DNA of 5,249 nt from Sedimentisphaerales bacterium. Its GTDB lineage: Bacteria; Planctomycetota; Phycisphaerae; Sedimentisphaerales; SM23-30. Shown here one piece after another: positions 1 to 4,710 of the stretch (its first letter is position 1; each line of letters begins with the position of its first letter). A program made the translations under genes and the position numbers. The stretch spans positions 1 through 5,249 of the forward strand of contig DAOWIP010000442.1 in NCBI GenBank assembly GCA_030640865.1. Reading direction: 5' to 3'. Below the pieces are notes generated by a model. The model did no database searches. It was not told where the DNA came from and saw only the letters and a list, made by a program, of their open reading frames with translations.

Positions 1-36
1 CTCCACCCCGAAAAAGAGTATTTTTTCTCGGCCTGA
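1..36 (+). CDS. Possible 3' end of an upstream gene (partial)
   Basis: Frame 1 reads eleven sense codons (LHPEKEYFFSA) and then TGA at 34-36. The composition looks protein-like, and the permease that follows would normally need an ABC ATPase encoded nearby, so this could be the C-terminus of that ATPase. Eleven codons cannot identify a family, and frame 2 is also open here, to about position 73. This is a tentative call based on context only; sequence to the left of the window would settle it. Confidence 0.25.
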   Translation, partial: LHPEKEYFFSA

Positions 37-46
37 TGATTGTCAG

Positions 47-76
47 TTGACGAATGATAAGACACGAAGGTAACAT
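47..76 (+). promoter_or_regulatory. Weak sigma70-like promoter candidate for the permease operon
   Basis: TTGACG (47-52) matches five of six bases of the -35 consensus. TAACAT (71-76) matches four of six of the -10, with an 18-bp spacer. It lies downstream of the possible upstream stop codon and upstream of the permease. Two hexamers of this quality occur often by chance, and the operon may instead be read through from an upstream ATPase gene, so confidence is low. Confidence 0.2.
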
Positions 77-79
77 AAA

Positions 80-110
80 GAACATCGAACGTTCAACATT
101 GAACATCGAA
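80..110. repeat. Short intergenic repeat with direct and inverted symmetry
   Basis: GAACATCGAA occurs twice, at 80-89 and 101-110, with a 21-bp period. Between and overlapping the copies are the palindrome GAACGTTC (87-94) and the inverted pair GTTCAA (91-96) / TTGAAC (99-104), separated by CA. The whole unit is made of variants of a GAACNTT/CGAAC word. Similar words of this type are seen in spacer DNA of several environmental phyla, as far as I recall, which would make it a dispersed repeat. Only this one copy is visible here. Confidence 0.6.
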
Positions 111-153
111 TAAGAAGAACGCGTGGCGCCCAGGCCCACCCTACAGAAGAACT

Positions 154-172
154 CCCCGCTTGACAGCAGGGG
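154..172 (+). other. GC-rich hairpin in the leader of the permease operon
   Basis: CCCCGCT (154-160) pairs with AGC (165-167) and GGGG (169-172) across a TGAC loop, leaving A168 bulged, for seven base pairs in total. No T-run follows, so it is not a classical intrinsic terminator. It ends 35 nt before the GTG start and could be an mRNA-stabilising or translation-modulating leader structure. Its function is inferred. Confidence 0.4.
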
Positions 173-207
173 CTGGTTAAGAAATGTTTGGAGTGTAAAG
201 ACGATCC

Positions 208-1659
208 GTGAACAGAATATGGGCTATAGCACGAAACCTGATTATAGAAGTTCTGCGTATGCGGATACTGATGGTCTTTATCCTCGTGGTTACCGTCTGT
301 AACACCGTTTTTCTGGCTCTATGGTTACGCGAGTACTCCGGCAGGGTCGATGAGAAAGTACAAACCTTTTTAAGCTACAGTCTGAGTTTTACCACTACGT
401 TCCTGGCGCTGCTGACGATATTTATCTCAATAGCCACCATTACCCGCGACATCAAACGTAAAGAAATATTTACTGTTGCCACCAAGCCAATAAAACGCGT
501 TCATTTTCTGATAGGTAAATTTCTTGGAACGGCATTGCTAAATCTGGTTTTATTAGGCGTCTCCGCAGTGATGATCTTCGCGCTGGCCCGCTATTATCTG
601 CCACGCGGCAGTAATGTAACACCAGACGAGAAAGCGCATCTGGAGCAATTAGTGTTCACCGCCCGCCGATCCGTCAAGCCGGAATATAAAGACGTGCAAG
701 CCGACGTCAAAAAATGGGTCGATGAAAAAGTCCAGGAAAAACTTCGCAATGAGTCCGACCGCTATAAAAATAATCCCGTCGAAGTCGAAAAGATGCGCCG
801 TGTGCTGACCGCGGATAAAACCAAAGAATTCATCGCACAACAAACCGCTGTACCGCCCGGCGGTCATCTGGTATGGCATTTTACCGGCGTTAATCCGCCG
901 AACCGGAAAAATGGTTATGTCTTCGTCCGTTTCAAGCAGGAAGTAACAATCAATCCGCCTGATTTGCATACCTATAACGAATGGATGTTCGGCCCTCAAG
1001 ACCCTATGGTCTATGGCGGTACGATACGCAGCCGATCCCGCGATGTTATCCGTAGCGTCCATGAGTTTGCTATACCAGCAGGAAGCGTTTCCGAACAGGG
1101 CGACCTCTATGTCTTATACCATAATCCACTGCGAAACCGAGACACAACGGTTATTTACCAGCCCGGTACTGGTATCGAAGTGCTCTATGTGGCAGGCACT
1201 TTCTCCGGGAACTTCCTGCGCACAACGGCCCTGATCTATCTGCGTTTGTTGTTCCTTGGAACCGTCGGCCTGGCTATGGGAGCGTGGCTGAGCTTTCCCG
1301 TTGCGGTACTGCTGGTGCTGGTGGTATATGTACTGGGACTGAGCAGTAACTTCATCGCTGATGCGCTTACTTACGAGGCCAGCGATACTATTAGTATGTT
1401 TATTACCATTATAATGAAATTTTTACCCAGTTTTTCATCCTGGGACCCGGTGCCCATGATCGAAAAAGGCAGACTGGTGTCTGTGAACTTAGGCGGCAGT
1501 CTGCTCAATGCGCTGGATTTGTTTTTACAAGGTGAGAAAATCACCCCCGATATATGGGATAATCTCCTTTTGTTGAAAGATTTATTGATTGGCGCGATCG
1601 CAGGCTCCTTCGGATACGTTGTGTTCCGATTCCGTGAGTTGGCCAGGGTTGTTGTGTAA
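208..1659 (+). CDS. ABC-2 type transporter permease
   Basis: This is a 483-residue integral membrane protein resembling ABC-2 permeases of the NosY-like group, the membrane half of an exporter driven by a separate ATPase. The N-terminus (RIWAIARNLIIEVLRMR) is the typical cytoplasmic lead-in helix. Predicted membrane segments lie near residues 21-40, 58-78, 105-127, 342-361, 363-384 and 455-474. The cytoplasmic stretch after segment 2 (ITRDIKRKEIFTVATKPIKR, 77-96) matches the family signature between the second and third helices. Residues 130-335 form a large non-membrane loop, probably outside the cytoplasm, with a charged helical first half (about 140-215) and a probable beta-rich second half. 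The GTG start at 208 is supported by the family N-terminus and by an in-frame stop at 196-198, although the Shine-Dalgarno is poor. No ATPase is encoded downstream, so it is expected upstream. The next gene begins 3 nt after the stop. The substrate cannot be told. Confidence 0.85.
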   Translation: MNRIWAIARNLIIEVLRMRILMVFILVVTVCNTVFLALWLREYSGRVDEKVQTFLSYSLSFTTTFLALLTIFISIATITRDIKRKEIFTVATKPIKRVHFLIGKFLGTALLNLVLLGVSAVMIFALARYYLPRGSNVTPDEKAHLEQLVFTARRSVKPEYKDVQADVKKWVDEKVQEKLRNESDRYKNNPVEVEKMRRVLTADKTKEFIAQQTAVPPGGHLVWHFTGVNPPNRKNGYVFVRFKQEVTINPPDLHTYNEWMFGPQDPMVYGGTIRSRSRDVIRSVHEFAIPAGSVSEQGDLYVLYHNPLRNRDTTVIYQPGTGIEVLYVAGTFSGNFLRTTALIYLRLLFLGTVGLAMGAWLSFPVAVLLVLVVYVLGLSSNFIADALTYEASDTISMFITIIMKFLPSFSSWDPVPMIEKGRLVSVNLGGSLLNALDLFLQGEKITPDIWDNLLLLKDLLIGAIAGSFGYVVFRFRELARVVV

Positions 1660-1662
1660 GAT

Positions 1663-3489
1663 ATGCGTAGAGGACGTTTGACATCTATATTTCTGGGTCT
1701 GCTGGGCGTCGGTTTTTTAATAGCGGCGGCGGCTCTTCTCGAACCCATCTACTCGCTCCGCAAAGAGTATAAACTGCAATCGGGGAATCCCCTGAAAGAC
1801 AAGCAGATTTCAGCCGAGTTGCGACTGCCGCCGGTAGTTCTTTTTACCTTCCGCGCGTTGGCAATCGATTATCTGTGGATTCGGGCCGAAAAACTCAAAG
1901 ATGAGGGTCAGTATTTCGACGCTCTTCATCTGGCCCGCATGATTTGCGCTCTCCAACCCAATTTAGCCAGCGTCTGGGATTTTCAGGCGTGGAATATGGC
2001 TTATAATATTTCCGTGACCCTGCCAACGCCTCAGCAACGCTGGAACTGGGTCCGCGCCGGTTACGAACTGCTACGAGATAAAGGGCTCCTGTACAACCCG
2101 AATAATCTGAAGATTTATCGATCACTGGCCTGGACGTTCCAGCATAAAATCGGCGCTATCAGCGACGACTATCATCGGTATTATAAATTGCAGTTGGCTC
2201 TGGATATGACGCCGTTGCTTACGCCGCTGAACAGTCAGGAGATCAATTCGGCTCAGGATATCGCGGCTATGGCTGAAATTGAGTCCGATTGGGATAAATT
2301 CAAATCCGCCCCAAAAGTTGCTGAATTACTCGATAAAATCCGAAAGGCCGAACCGAAATTCAGCGACAGGGATAAATTGTTCGACGGTTTGCTGAAAATT
2401 CGTACGAATCCGACCGATTACGCCCCAACTCTGCACCAGGTACTGGCAGATAATCGCTATAATCCGGCCCTAAAGAATCTCGATGTGTTCATTCGCGCCC
2501 ACGAACTGCGCGCCCGCTGGAAGCTCGAACCAAAACGAATGGCTGAAATTAATAAAAAATACGGTCCCATAGATTACCAAAAAGAGGACACTCATCTCAG
2601 TATGGACTGGCGTCTGCCCTGGACCCATGCCATTTACTGGGCGGTACGCGGGTTGGAATCCGCCGAGACCAAAACCGGCTTCGACGTCCTTAACCTGTAT
2701 CGAGTCGTTTATCACTGTCTGCAGGAACTTTATCATTACGGTAACCTGCAAATACTGGCTTACGCGTATCCCAGTCAACCAAAACAGGCCGGGTCAGTCA
2801 GAGAAGTGCAGGACGCGCCCCAAGAGGTTAAACTAATGCTGTTTAACAGCCAGGACCTCAGAATGTTTCCCGTCGCGTACCAGGCGACGCTGGATGTGCT
2901 CCAGACGTACAAAGATGCCGACGACAGAACACCTACCGGCGTAAAAGACGCCTCCGCCAATTTGTGTCGGGCTGGTATTTCCAGCTTCTATCTGGCAGGC
3001 CATCGCCGACTCGCGCAAAAATATTATGATCAACTCCGCAGACGCGATCCAACTAATAAAGACTATCATGTCTCCCTGGATGCCTTCATTCGTGCTGATA
3101 TGAAAGAAGAAATCGGGACTATCACACCCAAAGACGCCAGCGATTATATCATCAGCCTTTTACGCGACAGTTACTATCGCTTTGCCATCGGGGACGATGA
3201 AAACGCTACTATTCGGGAAAATTGGGCACTGCAGGTGCATAAAGCCATGCTGTTGCAACATCCCGCCTCCGAAGATGAAACCCTGCGAATGACCCTGCGG
3301 CCATTTCGTGATTTACGCCGATTGGCCCTGATGGATTTTCTGAATGATCCACTTGCCAACCCCAGCATTAAAGGAATGATGTTGACCAGAATTAAGAATT
3401 TTGATCCTGTCCTGTTCGACCAGGTTATGGCAGAATGGGAAAAACAGAAAAGATCGACGAAGTCTCCGGGAAAGTCTAAGCAGAAATAA
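1663..3489 (+). CDS. Membrane-anchored TPR-like helical protein of unknown function
   Basis: This 608-residue protein has a positively charged N-terminus (MRRGR) and one hydrophobic segment at about 7-27, consistent with a signal anchor that places the rest outside the cytoplasm. The remainder looks almost entirely alpha-helical. Residues 64-157 hold the most distinctive blocks: RALAIDYLWIRAEKLKDEG, VWDFQAWNMAYNISV (104-118), and an RWNWVRAG / LLRDKG / NPNN / SLAW pattern (126-157), all reminiscent of TPR-type helical pairs. Another TPR-like unit lies at about 440-468 (AQKYYDQLRRRDPTNKDY). The C-terminal 16 residues are rich in Lys, Ser and Gln. I recall similar sequences annotated as hypothetical or tetratricopeptide proteins in planctomycetes; no function is known to me. 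The start lies 3 nt after the permease stop with no strong Shine-Dalgarno, suggesting translational coupling. A role as an envelope partner or scaffold for the exporter is inferred from context alone. Confidence 0.8.
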   Translation: MRRGRLTSIFLGLLGVGFLIAAAALLEPIYSLRKEYKLQSGNPLKDKQISAELRLPPVVLFTFRALAIDYLWIRAEKLKDEGQYFDALHLARMICALQPNLASVWDFQAWNMAYNISVTLPTPQQRWNWVRAGYELLRDKGLLYNPNNLKIYRSLAWTFQHKIGAISDDYHRYYKLQLALDMTPLLTPLNSQEINSAQDIAAMAEIESDWDKFKSAPKVAELLDKIRKAEPKFSDRDKLFDGLLKIRTNPTDYAPTLHQVLADNRYNPALKNLDVFIRAHELRARWKLEPKRMAEINKKYGPIDYQKEDTHLSMDWRLPWTHAIYWAVRGLESAETKTGFDVLNLYRVVYHCLQELYHYGNLQILAYAYPSQPKQAGSVREVQDAPQEVKLMLFNSQDLRMFPVAYQATLDVLQTYKDADDRTPTGVKDASANLCRAGISSFYLAGHRRLAQKYYDQLRRRDPTNKDYHVSLDAFIRADMKEEIGTITPKDASDYIISLLRDSYYRFAIGDDENATIRENWALQVHKAMLLQHPASEDETLRMTLRPFRDLRRLALMDFLNDPLANPSIKGMMLTRIKNFDPVLFDQVMAEWEKQKRSTKSPGKSKQK

Positions 3490-4422
3490 ATGTATCAGAT
3501 TCGTTGTGTTAAAACACAGGAAGTAAATGAGGCACTGACGCTGCTGTTTTGTCCCGGCGGCTCCAGTGGCTCCGATTCGCGTGAGGTCGAAGCTAAAGTC
3601 AAAGCCTTTCGCGCTATAGCCCTGAAAGAAAAATACGATATCAGCCGTCATATCGTGGTTCTCCGCGGGGATAAGATGGTTTTCTCCTGCCTGTCTGTTC
3701 CTAACGAGGGCCGAACAGCGTTTATCTATTCCTCCGTACCCAATCCGGCTGATCCGCAACTCGATAAATATGCAGTCGAGGCAGTACAGCAATTGTGCCG
3801 GTGGACCATCTCATCCAATAACAATCTGCTGGAAGTCCTGCTCGATACCGAAGATACAGTCCGTAAAGAAATCTTTCTACGCTGCGACTTCAGAAAATTG
3901 ACCGATCTGATCTATCTGTCCCGCGCAAGCACACTCCCAGTCCAACAACCCAACATAAACAAAAATGTCAGTTGGCTTAACTACAACCAAAAGAACCATA
4001 ATCTATTCAAAAATGTCATCCGTCAAACCTATCACGATAGTCTCGACTGCCCGGAACTGGAAAATATGCGGGATGTGGAAGACGTAGTTCAGTCCCATAA
4101 GGCAGCAGGGGCGTTCGACCCACGTTGGTGGAAACTGCTGTCGTATAACGATGAGCCGTGCGGAGTTTTGCTGCTGTCCCTTCTGCCAGACAGTAATTCA
4201 ATGGAACTGGTCTATATGGGACTCACGCCGTCTGTTCGGGGCCGGGGCTGGGGCCAATTGCTGCTGCAGGAAGCAGTTGAATGCTCTCGCCAAAGCGGAG
4301 TAAGTTATCTGATGCTGGCAGTGGACTGCCGTAATTATGTGGCTCGAAAACTCTATAAACAATTCGACTTTACGGAATTTCTCCGACGTACCGTTCTATT
4401 ATACACATCACCGACAAAATAA
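3490..4422 (+). CDS. GNAT family N-acetyltransferase
   Basis: This 310-residue soluble protein ends in a clear GNAT domain, which transfers an acyl group from acyl-CoA to an amine. Motif A is at about 239-260, with strand ELVYMGLTP followed by the pyrophosphate-binding loop RGRGWG (250-255). Motif B is at about 276-294, where LAVDCRNYVARKLYKQFDF carries the typical Asn and Tyr of the family. Residues 1-145 look like a second, degenerate GNAT-like half (beta strands around HIVVLRGDKMVFSCLSV and EVLLDTED, then a KEIFLRCDF turn), so a tandem architecture is plausible, as in MshD-type enzymes. The conserved YHDSLDCPELENMRDVEDV segment (181-199) between the halves resembles planctomycete homologues as I remember them. 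The ATG abuts the preceding TAA with no good Shine-Dalgarno, implying coupling to the upstream gene. The substrate is unknown. The 3' end contains a DnaA box. Confidence 0.85.
   Translation: MYQIRCVKTQEVNEALTLLFCPGGSSGSDSREVEAKVKAFRAIALKEKYDISRHIVVLRGDKMVFSCLSVPNEGRTAFIYSSVPNPADPQLDKYAVEAVQQLCRWTISSNNNLLEVLLDTEDTVRKEIFLRCDFRKLTDLIYLSRASTLPVQQPNINKNVSWLNYNQKNHNLFKNVIRQTYHDSLDCPELENMRDVEDVVQSHKAAGAFDPRWWKLLSYNDEPCGVLLLSLLPDSNSMELVYMGLTPSVRGRGWGQLLLQEAVECSRQSGVSYLMLAVDCRNYVARKLYKQFDFTEFLRRTVLLYTSPTK
4399..4407 (+). promoter_or_regulatory. DnaA box inside the acetyltransferase 3' end
   Basis: TTATACACA fits the relaxed DnaA box consensus TTWTNCACA exactly. It lies in the codons for the LLYT near the C-terminus of the acetyltransferase, 34 bp upstream of the perfect box at 4433 in the same orientation. 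Position and orientation make it a plausible outer member of the origin cluster. Confidence 0.6.
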
Positions 4423-4430
4423 GTTCCACA
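4422..4430 (+). promoter_or_regulatory. Degenerate DnaA box in tandem with the perfect one
   Basis: AGTTCCACA departs from TTWTNCACA at its first two positions only. It is in the same orientation as, and exactly 11 bp (one helical turn) before, the perfect box at 4433. The two are joined by GG, an arrangement like the CCACAGGTTATCCACA motif common at bacterial origins. Confidence 0.4.
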
Positions 4431-4432
4431 GG

Positions 4433-4441
4433 TTATCCACA
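4433..4441 (+). promoter_or_regulatory. Perfect consensus DnaA box
   Basis: TTATCCACA is an exact match to the high-affinity DnaA binding consensus, eleven bases after the acetyltransferase stop. It is the strongest single piece of evidence for the origin. Bases 4434-4440 also form the left arm of the putative terminator stem. Confidence 0.85.
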
Positions 4442-4454
4442 TCGGTACTTATGC

Positions 4455-4463
4455 TGTGTATAA
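4455..4463 (-). promoter_or_regulatory. DnaA box on the minus strand
   Basis: TGTGTATAA on the plus strand reads TTATACACA on the minus strand, fitting TTWTNCACA. It faces the perfect box at 4433 across 13 bp, so the two form a near-perfect inverted pair. It has the same 9-mer sequence as the box inside the acetyltransferase gene. Confidence 0.65.
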
Positions 4464-4465
4464 AA

Positions 4466-4474
4466 GGTGGATAG
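4466..4474 (-). promoter_or_regulatory. Weak DnaA box on the minus strand
   Basis: GGTGGATAG reads CTATCCACC on the minus strand, two mismatches (first and last bases) from TTATCCACA. It sits 11 bp from the 4455 box in the same orientation, mirroring the 11-bp tandem spacing of 4422 and 4433. It also provides the right arm of the terminator-like stem. Confidence 0.35.
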
Positions 4475-4514
4475 ATTTTTTTTTTCGTTTGTAACTATTT
4501 GCCTCTACGCTTTC

Positions 4515-4543
4515 TTGAGCGTGTGGAAAAAAAAGTATATATT
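4515..4543 (+). promoter_or_regulatory. Candidate dnaA promoter spanning a DnaA box
   Basis: TTGAGC (4515-4520) shares the first four bases of the -35 consensus. TATATT (4538-4543) matches five of six of the -10, with an optimal 17-bp spacer. The spacer contains a DnaA box (4522-4530), so DnaA bound there would block the promoter, consistent with the autoregulation known for dnaA in other bacteria. A rival pair is TTGATT (4549-4554) with TAATAT (4571-4576), 16 bp apart. AT-rich DNA readily gives false -10 matches. Confidence 0.35.
4522..4530 (-). promoter_or_regulatory. DnaA box on the minus strand, next to the AT-rich stretch
   Basis: TGTGGAAAA reads TTTTCCACA on the minus strand, fitting TTWTNCACA and one mismatch from TTATCCACA. 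It directly borders the A-run and alternating TATATA, making it the box best placed to direct strand opening. It also lies within a candidate dnaA promoter. Confidence 0.6.
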
Positions 4544-4586
4544 TTTGTTTGATTGTTTTTAACAGAATCATAATATAGATTTTATC

Positions 4587-4609
4587 ATCAAGTTTTATTC
4601 ATACTTGAT
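4587..4609. repeat. Small inverted repeat in the dnaA leader
   Basis: ATCAAG (4587-4592) and CTTGAT (4604-4609) are perfect 6-bp inverted arms around an 11-base AT-rich spacer. No T-run follows. It could be an operator-like site or a leader hairpin in the dnaA mRNA, but arms this short also arise by chance. Confidence 0.3.
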
Positions 4610-4699
4610 AACTCCCTTGAGGAGAATGTTACAGTTCGCTTAAGAAATGGTTTTTCAGGGTTAGGCATACTCATTGTTAATAACCGGATAGAGCCTGTT

Positions 4700-4706
4700 G
4701 GAGAAG
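4700..4706 (+). promoter_or_regulatory. Shine-Dalgarno sequence of dnaA
   Basis: GGAGAAG begins with GGAG and has seven bases between that GGAG and the GTG at 4711, an optimal spacing. It fixes the start of dnaA at a GTG codon. An in-frame TAA at 4681-4683 excludes starts further upstream. Confidence 0.75.
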
Positions 4707-4710
4707 CGCC

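Larger units (their letters stand above)
37..207. other. Non-coding leader upstream of the permease operon
   Basis: No convincing gene is present. The region holds a symmetric short repeat (80-110), a GC-rich patch (121-144) containing GCCCACCCTAC, and a hairpin (154-172). A weak promoter-like pair is visible: TTGACG at 47-52 and TAACAT at 71-76, 18 bp apart. A GGAG at 190-193 lies 14 nt before the GTG start, further than an ideal Shine-Dalgarno spacing. An in-frame TAA at 196-198 limits how far upstream the permease can start. Confidence 0.55.
4434..4485 (+). terminator. Candidate intrinsic terminator of the permease-acetyltransferase operon
   Basis: TATCCAC (4434-4440) and GTGGATA (4467-4473) are perfect 7-bp inverted arms, followed after GA by ten consecutive Ts (4476-4485). 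The 26-base loop can fold further through TTAT (4449-4452) and ATAA (4460-4463). Stem plus T-run just after the last gene of an operon fits rho-independent termination. The stem is not very GC-rich and the loop is long, so strength is uncertain. The arms are themselves DnaA-box sequence, and the symmetry may exist for that reason instead. Confidence 0.45.
4476..4611. other. AT-rich candidate DNA unwinding element
   Basis: The stretch includes T10 at 4476-4485, A8 at 4527-4534, alternating TATATAT around 4536-4542, and long T/A-rich sequence to about 4611, interrupted by a more mixed segment at 4500-4525. The richest part lies between the last recognisable DnaA box (4522-4530) and the dnaA gene, a usual position for strand opening. 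I did not identify convincing 13-mers or DnaA-trio repeats. Confidence 0.5.
4423..4710. other. oriC: Putative chromosomal replication origin (oriC) upstream of dnaA
   Basis: This 288-bp gene-free spacer lies directly upstream of dnaA, the commonest place for a bacterial origin. Its left side carries DnaA boxes on both strands at 4433, 4455 and 4522, with weaker ones at 4422 and 4466. From about 4476 to 4611 it is strongly AT-rich, with T and A runs and alternating TATATA. Box cluster, AT-rich stretch and dnaA in this order fit a canonical origin. Strand asymmetry cannot be measured across so short a window, so the origin call rests on motifs and location. Confidence 0.72.

Noticed and set aside
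8..31. Terminator-like stem CCGA...TCGG with a T-run near the left edge
   Set aside because: The T-run is within the loop and arm rather than after the stem, and the arms have a mismatch; it may also be coding sequence.
160..188. Perfect TTGACA (160-165) as a -35 element for the permease operon
   Set aside because: The hexamer lies in the loop and arm of the leader hairpin, and the bases 16-18 bp downstream (AATGTT region) are a poor -10.
649..1062. Minus-strand open frame of 137 codons inside the permease
   Set aside because: It lies opposite the charged loop of a well-supported permease and encodes nothing recognisable.
1371..1748. Minus-strand open frame of 125 codons across the permease/TPR-like junction
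   Set aside because: Fully opposite two plus-strand genes; no recognised product.
3313..3792. Minus-strand open frame of 159 codons across the junction of the TPR-like and acetyltransferase genes
   Set aside because: It crosses two well-supported plus-strand genes, and its translation is Cys/Phe/Arg-rich without any recognised motif.
4507..4522. ACGCT/AGCGT hairpin as a terminator
   Set aside because: The 5-bp stem is followed on the plus strand by GTGG and an A-run, not Ts, and on the minus strand the T-run precedes the stem.
4626..4643. Five-codon leader peptide (ATG to TAA) behind GAGGAG in the dnaA leader
   Set aside because: The Shine-Dalgarno-like GAGGAG is only one base from the ATG and the peptide MLQFA has no attenuation-type feature; most likely chance.
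177..4649. TTAAGAAATG present both before the permease (177-186) and before dnaA (4640-4649)
   Set aside because: A shared 10-mer of low complexity in two leaders, with no flanking similarity and no clear promoter or operator role; probably coincidence.
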